In this document: one piece after another, positions 8,859 through 17,630 of the stretch | How positions within the stretch are numbered: position 1 is the first letter of the stretch | Layout of the letters: each line of letters begins with the position of its first letter | Assembly (NCBI RefSeq): GCF_016703145.1 | Contig: NZ_JADJCO010000005.1 | Coordinates: 62,001 to 126,000 of the forward strand | DNA from: Ottowia sp. | GTDB taxonomy: Bacteria > Pseudomonadota > Gammaproteobacteria > Burkholderiales > Burkholderiaceae_C | Direction of reading: 5' to 3' | Length of the DNA: 64,000 nucleotides | Program-made: the position numbers and the translations under genes | The notes under the pieces: generated by a model | What the model saw: only the letters and a program-made list of their open reading frames with translations | What the model was told of the DNA's origin: nothing | The model's database searches: none

Positions 8859-9963
8859 TCACACCCCCTGCTTCAGGCTGGCCTCGATGAACGCGTCCAG
8901 GTCGCCGTCCAGCACTTTCTGCGTGTTGCTGATCTCGACGTTGGTGCGCAGGTCCTTGATGCGGCTGTTGTCCAGCACGTAGCTGCGGATCTGGTGGCCC
9001 CAGCCGACGTCGGTCTTGCTGTCTTCCAGCTTCTGCTGCTCTTCCTGGCGCTTGCGCATCTCGTGGTCGTACAGGCGCGAGCGCAGGCGCTTCCAGGCCA
9101 CGTCACGGTTGCTGTGCTGGCTGCGGCCGTCCTGGCACTGCACCACGATGCCGGTGGGCAGGTGCGTCAGGCGCACCGCCGAGTCGGTCTTGTTGATGTG
9201 CTGGCCGCCGGCGCCGCTGGCGCGGTAGGTGTCGGTGCGCACGTCGGCGGGGTTGATGTCGATCTCGATCGAGTCGTCCACCTCGGGGTAGACGAACACG
9301 CTGGCGAAGCTGGTGTGGCGCCCGCCCGAGGAGTCGAATGGCGACTTGCGCACCAGCCGGTGCACGCCGGTCTCGGTGCGCAGCAGGCCGTAGGCGTACT
9401 CGCCCTCGACCTTGATGGTGGCGCCCTTGATGCCGGCGGTCTCGCCCGGCGTCTCGTCCTCGATGTCGGTCTTGAAGCCCTTGCGCTCGGCGTACTTCAG
9501 GTACTGGCGCAGCAGCATGCTGGCCCAGTCCTGCGCCTCGGTGCCGCCGGCACCGGCCTGGATGTCGAGAAAGCAGTTGCTCGGGTCGGCGGGCTGGTTG
9601 AACATGCGGCGGAACTCCAGCTCCTCCACCGTGGCGGCCAGCCGGGCCACGTCGTCGGCGATGGCTTTCAGGCCGGCCTCGTCGCCCTCGTCGCGGCTCA
9701 TCTCGAACAGCTCGCCGCTGTCGGCCAGCTCGCGCGTCAGCTCGTCGAGCGTGACGACCACGCCGTCGAGCGCTTTCTTCTCCTTGCCTAGCTCCTGGGC
9801 CTTCCTGGGGTCGTTCCAGACCGTGGGGTCTTCGAGCGACGCATTCACCGTGCGCAGGCGTTCGGCCTTGGCAGGGTAGTCAAAGATACCCCCGGAGCTC
9901 GGCGGTGCGAGCGCTGAGGTCCTCGATGCGGGTGCCGATCTGGTTGATGTGTTCTGCGTCCAT
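8859..9963 (-). CDS. prfB: Peptide chain release factor 2 with programmed +1 frameshift
   Basis: RF2 releases completed proteins at UGA and UAA codons. Translation begins at the ATG at 9963 (MDAEHINQIGTRIEDL), meets an in-frame TGA at 9882-9880 after 27 codons, and continues in the +1 frame as DYPAKAERLRTV, giving 367 residues, the usual RF2 length. The anticodon-like SPF tripeptide (KSPFDSSGGRHTSFASV) and the catalytic GGQ (ASGAGGQHINKTDSAVR) are present. The frameshift self-regulates: low RF2 favours shifting. A repeat, not an obvious terminator, follows the gene. Confidence 0.97.
9879..9894 (-). promoter_or_regulatory. RF2 programmed +1 frameshift site
   Basis: On the reverse strand the sequence cgggggtatctttgac contains the internal Shine-Dalgarno-like gggg, the slippery CTT and the in-frame TGA followed by C. 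This is the classical prfB recoding signal, differing from the Escherichia coli site only in the first base. Confidence 0.95.
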
Positions 9964-10053
9964 GGTGTGCTGCTTCCGGCGAAATCGGTGGAAAGGGCGC
10001 CCGGCGGGGGCGCGGAACCCGCGATTTTCTCACCAGCGGCGCCGGCCGGCCCG

Positions 10054-10992
10054 TCAGGCCTCCGCCAGGAACGCCTCGACCATGCGCGCCAGCCGCTCGG
10101 GCTGGTCGTGGTGCAGCATGTGGCCGCAGTCGGGCAGCGTTTCCAGCCGCATCCGCGGCACGGCCTTCAGGCGCTCGTGGAATTCGGCCAGCGTGTAGCG
10201 GCCTTTCCACCAGTGCGCCATGCTTTCGTCGCTGGCCTCGACCACCAGGGTGGGCGCCGTGATGGCGGCGTACAGCGCCAGCATCTCCTCGACCTGGAAG
10301 AGCTGCGCGTTGATGATGCGGTGCGCCGAGTCGCCCATGATCTCCCAGCGCGTGGCGCCGTCCTCGCCGGTGCGCGGCTCGGCCCAGTGCCGCGCCAGCC
10401 AGTCGGCCTTGTCCGGCGGCAGGCGGTGGTTGGTCTTCACCAATCGGGCGGCGACGCCGGCCGCGTCGTCGTAGCCGCGCAGCGCGCGCGCGCCCTGGTG
10501 CAGGGCCTTGATCTCGTCCAGCCACCGCGCGTAGCGGGCGGGCGCCTGCTTGGGGCGGGTGGCGGGCATGCCGAAGCCTTCGAGGTTGACCAGGCGGCGG
10601 ATGCGCGCGGGCCGCACCCCGGCGTACATCATGGCGACGTTGCCGCCCATGCTGTGGCCGACCAGATCGACCTGCTGGCCGGGCGCGTAGTGGTCCAGCA
10701 GCCACTCCAGGTCGCCCAGGTAGTCGGCCATGGCGTAGTGGTCGCACGCCGGCCCGGTGGAATGGCCGAAGCCGCGCCAGTCCGGCGCGATGACCAGGCG
10801 GCCCTGCAGGAACGCGGGCGACAGCGCGTCCACCATGAACTGCCAGGACGCCGCCACGTCCATCCAGCCGTGCACCAGCACCAGCGGCGGCGGCGCGCCG
10901 CCCGGCTCGCCCCACAGGCGCACGTGGTAGCGGTGCAGGCGGACGGGAACGAACGCGCTGCGTGAAGGGCGGAGAACTTGATAGGTGGACAT
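10054..10992 (-). CDS. Alpha/beta fold hydrolase
   Basis: The 312-residue protein is an alpha/beta hydrolase without signal peptide. The oxyanion region is LVLVHGWMDVAASWQFM, the nucleophile elbow is LVGHSMGGNVAMMYA (Ser near residue 116), the acidic residue probably lies in LVVEASDESMAHW, and the catalytic His in LPDCGHMLHHDQPERLA. This arrangement fits esterases and MhpC-like hydrolases; the substrate cannot be inferred. It stands alone, upstream of and in the same direction as prfB. Confidence 0.88.
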   Translation of the reverse strand: MSTYQVLRPSRSAFVPVRLHRYHVRLWGEPGGAPPPLVLVHGWMDVAASWQFMVDALSPAFLQGRLVIAPDWRGFGHSTGPACDHYAMADYLGDLEWLLDHYAPGQQVDLVGHSMGGNVAMMYAGVRPARIRRLVNLEGFGMPATRPKQAPARYARWLDEIKALHQGARALRGYDDAAGVAARLVKTNHRLPPDKADWLARHWAEPRTGEDGATRWEIMGDSAHRIINAQLFQVEEMLALYAAITAPTLVVEASDESMAHWWKGRYTLAEFHERLKAVPRMRLETLPDCGHMLHHDQPERLARMVEAFLAEA

Positions 10993-11283
10993 CGGCGCGG
11001 ATCATAGGGCGCCGGCCGCGCGCCTGCAGGGCGGGCCGAGTGCGCGTGGCCGGCGGTGGGGGGCGGATCGGTCGAGGAATAACAGCCTTATTGACCTTCA
11101 GCCCGCGTCCTTGAAGCGGTGGAAGCTATTTTTATGATAGCGAATGCCGCAAGTCGCCAGCAGCAGTGCCAGCAGACACGCGCCCCACTGAGACAGCTTG
11201 GGATGGCTGTGGGTGCCGCCAGCGCGGCCGGGGCGCCGGCGTCCACGACGCTTGTCCCGCAAGCGCTGGAAGCGTTTTCGACC
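10993..11283. other. Intergenic region with partial dispersed-repeat similarity
   Basis: This 291-bp gap lies between the hydrolase start and the end of the lipoprotein gene. A dyad gctatttttatgatagc at 11126-11142 resembles the palindromic core of the dispersed repeat, and aagcgctggaagcg near 11260 resembles its tail, but the two are separated. No gene is supported. Confidence 0.4.
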
Positions 11284-13356
11284 TTAAGGCAGGTACTGCA
11301 CGGGAACGGGGTAGCTCAGGTGGTTCTTGATGGCCGCCTCGTCGTTCTCCCGGCTCTGGTTGGGATTGGCGCCGACGCACCAGGTGTCGGACTTGGGGTG
11401 CTTGGCGCCCTCCGGGGTCATGACGCTGCACGCGCTCTGATCGACGATGCTGGCCCGGTTGGACGGGCAGTTGGCCAGCGCGCCGGCGCAGGCGGCGAAC
11501 TTTTCCTTGACGAGCAAGGTATAGACGTTGTCCTGCGCGTCGGTGAAACGCACCTTCATGGGGTACGAGGGCATGGTGCCCACGCGGAAGCCGACGATGC
11601 GGTTGGTGTCGGGCATGGCCACGTCCTGCTTGACCTTGTCGCAGTTCGGGTCGCTCGCGTCCTGGCCCAGCGAGCAGGCGCCGTACTTCTTGAGGAGCGG
11701 CTTGTTTTCGGGCACCCGGTCGGCGGGATTGCCCAGCAGCACGTCGAAGCCGTCGTGGTAGTTGAAGGCGCGCCCGTTCTCCAGCCCCTGCACGCCGCCC
11801 ACGGTGAATACCAGGCCGTTGCCCAGCTCGCTCATGAAGCCCACGGCGTCATCCACCGAGAAGCCGTAGGCGCTCATGCCCAGGTCGTCGTGGATCAGCT
11901 TGACGTAGGGGTTGAAGGCGAGCTTGGGGTTGGCCTGGACGGCGCTCTGGCTGTAGTTGTATTGCAGGTCCTGGATGTACATGGCCTGCACGTAGGCGTG
12001 GTCGCGGCCCTGGGCCGTGGTGGCGCCCAGCTTGTTGTCGCCCGCGCCGCAGCCTTCGTTGTAGGGCACCCAGCCGTAGATGTGCTTGATGGCCTCCCAG
12101 TACTTGAACTCGGCGACGTGCGGCGGAATCTTGCCCGAGCCTTTGGGCTCGCCGGTGCATTGCTTGGCGTCGTACATCGCCAGGTACTTCTTGTGGTTCT
12201 CGGCGAAGAAGTCCTTGACGAGGGCCAGCTTGTCCCGCATCGCCTGCGGGGCGGGGCAGTCCTGGGGATATTTCTTGCTGGTGTAGGCGGAGATGTCCTC
12301 GCTGCCCCAATCGACGCACGAGCCCCACAGGTCCTGGATGTTCTGCACCGACTGGCCCCATTGCAGGGTGCGTTGCTCCTCGGGCGTGCATTGCTTGTCG
12401 AGGCACTTCTTCACCGTGAGCACCGGCGGGTTCTGGCCATCGGGCGGCTGCACGGGCACGTCGGGGTCCTGGATCAGGTAGCCGCCGCGCTGGGCAAAGA
12501 TGTTGTAGCCGCCGGGCAGGCGCACTTCGCTCATGTTGTAGACCGGCCAGCCTTCGCCCAGGCCGTCCAGGAAGCTGCGCAGCGCCTTGCGGAACTCGGC
12601 AGGCTTTTGCACCGAGCCGCTGTAGCCGATGTAGGGGTTGTCCCTGGGGCCGATGGCCACGGGCATGTAGACGTGATCGACGTAGGAAATGTTGTAGCCC
12701 ACGTTGGCGGGCTTGAGCAGCCGCGCGGCCTGCCCCGCGGGCACGTCGGAATCGCCGAAGGTGTATTCGGACAGTTGCGCGAAGGCGTCCTCGGGGAACT
12801 GCACCTTGCTGGCGTACGTCGTCAGCGTGCACGCCGTGCCCTGCGCCTGGCAGGCCACGTCGGCGGGGGTGGCCATGGGCTTGTCTTCGTCGTTGCGCAG
12901 GCGCTTGTCGCGGTCGGCCAGCAGCACGCGGCCGCCGTTCCACCAGGTGATGTACTGCTTGGGGCCGAGTTCGCTGTAGAGCGGCAGGGTGATGGTGACT
13001 TCGGAGCCGGGCGGAATGCCCTGGCCGTCGTTGACGTAGAGCTTGTAGACCACGTCGGTGGGCAGCGCCTCGGTGGTGCGCAGGCAGCCCTGAACCCACA
13101 GGTTCTCCGCATTGGTGCTGGTGGAGAGCACGGGGTAGATCTGCTCGTCGGCGTTGTTGCGGATGGTGATGGTCTTGGGCGCAACCGTCACGTCCTGCAT
13201 GTCGTAGTCCTTGCAGACGACGGAGCCCTTGGGCGCGCCCGCGCCCGGCGGCGGCGCGGTTACGCCGCCGGGGCTGGAACCGCTGCCGCCGCCGCAGCCC
13301 GCCAGGGCAAGCGCCGCCAGCAGGGCCATGTGGGAAGGTGATGGGATGTTGTGCAT
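11284..13356 (-). CDS. Large Cys-rich exported lipoprotein of unknown function
   Basis: The 690-residue protein begins with a lipoprotein signal (MALLAALALAGC, lipobox LAGC) followed by a GGGSGSSPGG linker and a Pro-rich stretch, so it should be anchored in a membrane facing the periplasm or outside. The mature part starts with a beta-rich segment (ITIRNNADEQIYPVLS; QYITWWNGGRVLL), vaguely like thaumatin or GH64-type N-terminal domains, and contains many paired Cys. A strong ribosome site (aaggagtctctgaa) precedes the ATG at 13356. It is the last gene of a three-gene run with two hydrolases; a role in handling a polymeric substrate is only a guess. Confidence 0.75.
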   Translation of the reverse strand: MHNIPSPSHMALLAALALAGCGGGSGSSPGGVTAPPPGAGAPKGSVVCKDYDMQDVTVAPKTITIRNNADEQIYPVLSTSTNAENLWVQGCLRTTEALPTDVVYKLYVNDGQGIPPGSEVTITLPLYSELGPKQYITWWNGGRVLLADRDKRLRNDEDKPMATPADVACQAQGTACTLTTYASKVQFPEDAFAQLSEYTFGDSDVPAGQAARLLKPANVGYNISYVDHVYMPVAIGPRDNPYIGYSGSVQKPAEFRKALRSFLDGLGEGWPVYNMSEVRLPGGYNIFAQRGGYLIQDPDVPVQPPDGQNPPVLTVKKCLDKQCTPEEQRTLQWGQSVQNIQDLWGSCVDWGSEDISAYTSKKYPQDCPAPQAMRDKLALVKDFFAENHKKYLAMYDAKQCTGEPKGSGKIPPHVAEFKYWEAIKHIYGWVPYNEGCGAGDNKLGATTAQGRDHAYVQAMYIQDLQYNYSQSAVQANPKLAFNPYVKLIHDDLGMSAYGFSVDDAVGFMSELGNGLVFTVGGVQGLENGRAFNYHDGFDVLLGNPADRVPENKPLLKKYGACSLGQDASDPNCDKVKQDVAMPDTNRIVGFRVGTMPSYPMKVRFTDAQDNVYTLLVKEKFAACAGALANCPSNRASIVDQSACSVMTPEGAKHPKSDTWCVGANPNQSRENDEAAIKNHLSYPVPVQYLP

Positions 13357-13384
13357 TTCAGAGACTCCTTGTAGTTGCAGGCTG

Positions 13385-14947
13385 TTATTGGTCATCGGGC
13401 ACGCGCTCGAAAAGCCCGTGCGCCAGGTCTTCGGCGTAGAACTCGACCTGCATCCGCCCCGGGCCGTCCAGGCTGAACTGAACGGCCGAGACGGAGCCGG
13501 GCGGGGCGTTTTCGCCCTGCAGGTCGAAGGCGAACAGGTCGCCGTCGCGGGGGCGCAGGCGGTGGCGCACCTGGGCGGGGCCGATGACGAGATCGAGCGC
13601 CGTGCCATCGGCGTTGAGCACCACCTGGGCATCGCCGTAATAGGCGTTGGCGTAGCGCCCGGCATAGCGGGCCAGCGGCTGGGGCGGCGCGGGATGGGCG
13701 GGCGCGGGTTGGCCGGCCAGGCGGCCCAGTGGGCGGTACATGTCGTGCATCCTGGCCTGCATGGCGGCCAGCCAGTCGGCGCTGGGCACGCCATCGGCCA
13801 CATCGCCCAGGGCCTGCTCGCCAAAGGCCAGCGCAATGGCCTCGGCCAGGCCGCGCGGCTGGGCGTTGGTGAGCACGATGATGCCCAGATCGGCCTGCGG
13901 CCACAGGATGAAGGCGGTGTGCGCGCCCAGCAGGAAGGCGCCGGAGTGCGAGACGCTGGGGTGGCCGTGCGGATCGGGCCCGACGTTGAAGCCGTAGCCA
14001 TAGGCGCCGCCGGGGCGGGCCGTCAGCGCCGCCTGCAGCGCGGCGGGGTGGACAAGTTGCCGCCCTTGCCACCGGCCCTGGGCCAGCACCAGCGCCATCC
14101 AGCGCGCCATGTCGGCCGCGCTGGCGCTGGCGCCGCCGGCGGGCGATTGCGCGTCGGGCTGGCGCGGGGGCTGCTGCACGGCGTAGCGGGCGGGCGACGC
14201 GCCGTAGCTGTCGTAGCTCAGGCCGATCTGCGCATGGCCCCAGGCGCGGTTGGCCTGGGCGGCCAGGTCGGCGTAGCGCGAGCTGGCGTGGGCCATGCCC
14301 AGCGGCTGGTACAGGGTCCGCTCGGACAGGGTGGGCCAGTCGGTGCCGCGCGCCTGCGCCAGGGCCTGCGCGGCGGCCGTCAGGCCGAAGTTGGTGTAGG
14401 CATAGCTGCCGTAGGGGTGGAGGGCGGCGTGGCGCAGGCGCTCCAGGATGGCATTGCGCGAGTAGCCCAGGTCCTCGAGCTGGTCGCCGGCGTGATCGGG
14501 CAGGCCGCTGCGGTGGGCGAACAGATCGCCCAGGCTCAGGCGGGCGTTGTCTTGCGCCTGAGGATAGGCCAGGGCGAAGTTTGGCAGCAGCCGCTGGATG
14601 GGCGTGTCCCACCCCACCGTGCCGCTGCCCATGTGTGCGGCCATGGCGGTGGCGGCCAGGGACTTGGACACCGAGGCGAGCGGGAACACCGTGTCGGCAT
14701 CCACGGGCGCGTCGCTGTCCACCCGGCGCACGCCGAAGCCGCGGGCATACACCGTCTGGCCGCCATGCACCACCGAGACGGCCACGCCCGGCACGCCGGT
14801 GCGCGCCATCCATCGCGGTACCAGGGTGTCCAGCCGTGCGGCGGCCTGGCGCACCCGGCTGGCGTCGGGCGCACCGCCACCGCCGCAGGCGGCCACGGTG
14901 AGCACCAGTACAGCGGCGGCGAGGCGAGGAAGGCGCGGCAACCGCAT
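13385..14947 (-). CDS. Serine hydrolase lipoprotein, class C beta-lactamase/penicillin-binding-like
   Basis: The 520-residue protein has a lipoprotein signal (LAAAVLVLTVAACGGGG) and a beta-lactamase-type catalytic domain: nucleophile motif SVSK (FPLASVSKSLAATAMA, near residue 94), the YxN motif in GSYAYTNFGLTAAA and the third motif HSG in HPSVSHSGAFLLG. A C-terminal beta-barrel domain (ARYAGRYANAYYGDAQVVLN) is typical of this esterase/D-peptidase family. It starts two bases after the upstream hydrolase stop and precedes the large lipoprotein gene by 28 bp, so the three are probably co-transcribed. It is as likely to be an esterase or peptidase as a beta-lactamase. Confidence 0.88.
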   Translation of the reverse strand: MRLPRLPRLAAAVLVLTVAACGGGGAPDASRVRQAAARLDTLVPRWMARTGVPGVAVSVVHGGQTVYARGFGVRRVDSDAPVDADTVFPLASVSKSLAATAMAAHMGSGTVGWDTPIQRLLPNFALAYPQAQDNARLSLGDLFAHRSGLPDHAGDQLEDLGYSRNAILERLRHAALHPYGSYAYTNFGLTAAAQALAQARGTDWPTLSERTLYQPLGMAHASSRYADLAAQANRAWGHAQIGLSYDSYGASPARYAVQQPPRQPDAQSPAGGASASAADMARWMALVLAQGRWQGRQLVHPAALQAALTARPGGAYGYGFNVGPDPHGHPSVSHSGAFLLGAHTAFILWPQADLGIIVLTNAQPRGLAEAIALAFGEQALGDVADGVPSADWLAAMQARMHDMYRPLGRLAGQPAPAHPAPPQPLARYAGRYANAYYGDAQVVLNADGTALDLVIGPAQVRHRLRPRDGDLFAFDLQGENAPPGSVSAVQFSLDGPGRMQVEFYAEDLAHGLFERVPDDQ

Positions 14948-14949
14948 GT

Positions 14950-16293
14950 TCAGGCTCCGAAAAGCTCGTCGAGCCAGTCCATCGACACGGCGGCGGAATA
15001 GGCCAGGTTGCCGGTCTGGCAGTGGCCTTCGGCCCCTTCCTCGGCGGTGAAGACGTGGCGCCAGGCCGGGCCGCCGACGGCGCGCACGAAGCGCTCGGAC
15101 TGGGCCAGCGGCTCGGCGCCCTCGCCGGTGCCGACCAGGGCCAGCGACGGGCAGCGGATGCGGCGCAGGCGGGCGTCATCCACCCGGAAGTCGCGCAGGT
15201 GCTGGTAGGCCCCGCGCAGGCTCGCCTGGCCCAGGCGCACGATCAGGTTGCGCATCATTTCGCGCGTTTGCGCCGGGATGGCGCTATCGGGGATGTGGTC
15301 GATGTCCTCCAGCCGCACATCCTCGGCATCGGGCAGCAGGGCGGGGTCGAAGCCGACGAACGAGGCCATGTAGGCGTGCAGGTCGATGATGGGTGAGTTG
15401 GCGATGAGCGCGCGCACGCGCGGCTCGTGCGCGGCGATGCGGGTGGCGAAGTAGCCGCCGAAGCTGATGCCCATCAGCGCCACGCGGCGCGGGTCGGTCT
15501 CGCGGCGCGCCAGCACGTGGTCCAGCGCCAGCCGGCCCACGTGCTCGTATTCGGGGATGAAGTGCATGCCTGGGTCGAAGCGCAGCGTGTCCATCTGCCC
15601 CGGACCGGTGAACAGCAGCAGGTGGTAGCCGCGCTCCAGCGCCGCGCGGCCGTAGGACAGCCAGGTTTCCTCCAGCGTGCCGTCGTAGCCGCTGATGAGC
15701 AGCAGTGTCTTGCCGCGGCGTCTGAGCCTGCCGTAGAGGTTGTGTGGGTCGGGCGCGCGCACGTAGTACGCCGGCAGTGGTGTGCCGCCGAAGGGCAGAA
15801 AGACTTCCTCCACGTCCCCGCCCTGCCCACGCAGGGCGGCCAGGAAGCATTCACGGCTCTTGCGGCCCAGGCGCGCGTGCTCGGGATCCAGCACGCCGCA
15901 GTAGTACTCGGCGGCGCGGTAGCTGTTGCAGGCCACCAGGTACTGCTCACGCGCGCTGACGGCGTGGCCCCGCTGGGCACGGGCCTGGGCGTCGGCCTCC
16001 TGGCGCTGGGCAGCGGCGGCGAACTCCGTCACCCAGCTGGCCGGGATGCCGTTCTGTATGCGCTGCGCCAGCGCCAGGCACTCGCCCACCGAGGCGCCCC
16101 CGTAGCGCGCCGTGCCCAACTGGCGCATCAGCTGGTAGTCCATCTCGGCGTTGGCAAAGCCCGCCACGCGGGTGCTGCCGCGCTCCATCTTGTCGGCAGG
16201 CTGGGGCTGCGCCAGCACGGGCAGGACCCAGCTGGCGGCGGCAGCGGCCATGAAGTGGCGGCGGCGTGGCAAAGGGATGCGCAGGTCTTTCAT
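14950..16293 (-). CDS. FrsA-like alpha/beta hydrolase with Tat-like signal
   Basis: The 447-residue protein starts with RRRHFMAAAAASWVLPVLAQ, a twin-arginine-like export signal ending in a signal peptidase site. The catalytic domain has VALMGISFGGYFATRIAAH (nucleophile Ser of GISFG), and a likely His in EEGAEGHCQTGNL near the end, features of the FrsA/2,6-dihydroxypseudooxynicotine-hydrolase group of C-C or ester hydrolases. Its ATG overlaps the stop codon of a 29-codon upstream ORF. It heads the operon divergent from the AraC regulator, which probably controls it. The substrate is unknown. Confidence 0.82.
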   Translation of the reverse strand: MKDLRIPLPRRRHFMAAAAASWVLPVLAQPQPADKMERGSTRVAGFANAEMDYQLMRQLGTARYGGASVGECLALAQRIQNGIPASWVTEFAAAAQRQEADAQARAQRGHAVSAREQYLVACNSYRAAEYYCGVLDPEHARLGRKSRECFLAALRGQGGDVEEVFLPFGGTPLPAYYVRAPDPHNLYGRLRRRGKTLLLISGYDGTLEETWLSYGRAALERGYHLLLFTGPGQMDTLRFDPGMHFIPEYEHVGRLALDHVLARRETDPRRVALMGISFGGYFATRIAAHEPRVRALIANSPIIDLHAYMASFVGFDPALLPDAEDVRLEDIDHIPDSAIPAQTREMMRNLIVRLGQASLRGAYQHLRDFRVDDARLRRIRCPSLALVGTGEGAEPLAQSERFVRAVGGPAWRHVFTAEEGAEGHCQTGNLAYSAAVSMDWLDELFGA

Positions 16294-16379
16294 GACGGTC
16301 TCCGGTTTTTCCCGTGGGCGCTGGCGCAGGCCAGCAGCGCGGCGGCAAACATGAGGGATTTCCAGGAAGGATGGCGCAT
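16290..16379 (-). CDS. Putative 29-residue exported leader peptide, translationally coupled
   Basis: The ORF MRHPSWKSLMFAAALLACAS and on is a hydrophobic signal-like peptide of 29 residues. Its TGA overlaps the ATG of the next gene in the arrangement ATGA. It may be a coupling leader, or the surviving signal peptide of a gene now lost. Codon content alone cannot prove expression. Confidence 0.35.
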   Translation of the reverse strand: MRHPSWKSLMFAAALLACASAHGKNRRPS

Positions 16380-16395
16380 GATGTCGGTTCTTGAG

Positions 16396-16455
16396 ATGCT
16401 CTTGTTTTAATAGCTGTCCGTGCTTTCATGGCAAGCGCTGGAGGCCTAAATACTT
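16396..16455 (+). repeat. Dispersed palindrome-plus-tail repeat, degenerate copy
   Basis: The half palindrome ttgttttaatagct is followed by a spacer and caagcgctggaggcctaaat. It lies in the divergent promoter region between the hydrolase operon and the AraC gene, on the hydrolase side. Confidence 0.55.
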
Positions 16456-16577
16456 TGTTTATCGACAGATCGGGCGGGGCTCTGAAAAGTCTAGATACAG
16501 ATATTTGCCGGCCGTGGGCCATGTTCGGGGCCGGCATCCCAGGTTGAGGGAATGCGTCCCGAGTATCGGACTGTAAC

Positions 16578-16583
16578 TATAAT
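16578..16583 (+). promoter_or_regulatory. Consensus -10 hexamer immediately before the AraC start
   Basis: A perfect TATAAT ends seven bases before the ATG at 16591, so transcription would begin at or next to the start codon, giving a leaderless mRNA. No convincing -35 hexamer is seen at the standard distance, which fits an activator-dependent or extended promoter. Confidence 0.45.
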
Positions 16584-16590
16584 TCGGCGC

Positions 16591-17580
16591 ATGCTGTCTT
16601 CCCAGCCGACACCCCTGTTGGCCCACTTCCACACCGGCGACCTGGAGCCGTCCGTGCGCAGGGAGGCGTGGAGCGACATCGCCCACCGCTACGTGGATTT
16701 CCGCCCCGCGCCCGACGTGCCGCTGGAGGCCGAGCTGACCATCCTGGCCAGCGACGCCTGCACCCTGGGCACCACGCGCTCGTCGGCCTACGAGATGCGC
16801 ACCGGCTCGCACCGCGCGCAGCCCGACGACATGGTGGCGCTGACCCTGATGCAGTCCGGCGACCTGCTGCCGGACGCCTACCCACGCAAGCGGGCGGGCG
16901 CCCTGAGCCTGTGCGCTCCGCGCGAGGCGGGCGCGTTCCGCTGGGGCCAGGGCGCGCGCCAGGTCTTCCTGACCTTGCCGCGCCGCGACGTGGCCGCCGC
17001 GCTGGGGCGCGAGCCCCGCACCCTGCTGCTGACGGCGCAATGCGCGCTGGCCCCGGCGCTGGCCAGCCAGATGAACCACATGGCCCTGCTGCTGGGCCAG
17101 AGCGACGCCGTGGACGCCACCGAATACGCCGGCCTGCTGGACGCCACGCGCGCCCTGGCGCTGCTGACGCTGCGCAACCTGGGCCGCCAGGGCGCGGGCG
17201 TCGACCTGCCCGACCCGACCGAGAGCCTGCACGCCGGCCGCCACGCGGCGGCGCTGCGCTTCATGGCGCAGCACGCGCAGCGCCACGACCTCGACGCCGC
17301 CGCCATCGCGCGCGGCGCGGGCTGCTCGCGCTCGCGGCTGTACGAGGCGTTCACTGCGCAGGGCCAGACGGTGATGGGCACGCTGCGCGAACTGCGCATG
17401 CAGCGCGCCCGGGCGCTGATCGAGCAGGACCGCAAGCTGCACGTGGGCGCGCTGTCGTGGCGCTGCGGGTTCGCGGATCAGTCGGACTTCAGCAAGCTGT
17501 TCAGGGCGCGCTTCGGACTGTCGCCTTCCGACTGGCACCGGCGGGCGTGGGCCGACCCCGGCGTCCAGTCGGCCGCCTGA
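16591..17580 (+). CDS. AraC family transcriptional regulator
   Basis: The 329-residue protein has an N-terminal AraC-binding-like sensor region (LEPSVRREAWSDIAHRYVDF) and a C-terminal pair of helix-turn-helix motifs: DAAAIARGAGCSRSRLYEAF and the signature GALSWRCGFADQSDFSKLFRARFGLSPSDW near residues 285-315. The start at 16591 was chosen because a perfect TATAAT lies directly before it; the frame could open 39 bases earlier at 16552. It is divergent from the hydrolase-lipoprotein operon, its likely target, and the effector is probably a substrate of that operon. Confidence 0.9.
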   Translation: MLSSQPTPLLAHFHTGDLEPSVRREAWSDIAHRYVDFRPAPDVPLEAELTILASDACTLGTTRSSAYEMRTGSHRAQPDDMVALTLMQSGDLLPDAYPRKRAGALSLCAPREAGAFRWGQGARQVFLTLPRRDVAAALGREPRTLLLTAQCALAPALASQMNHMALLLGQSDAVDATEYAGLLDATRALALLTLRNLGRQGAGVDLPDPTESLHAGRHAAALRFMAQHAQRHDLDAAAIARGAGCSRSRLYEAFTAQGQTVMGTLRELRMQRARALIEQDRKLHVGALSWRCGFADQSDFSKLFRARFGLSPSDWHRRAWADPGVQSAA

Positions 17581-17630
17581 GGCCCGGCGCGGCGGCGGAC
17601 GGGCAGGGCGGCGTACTAGACTTGCCGCCC

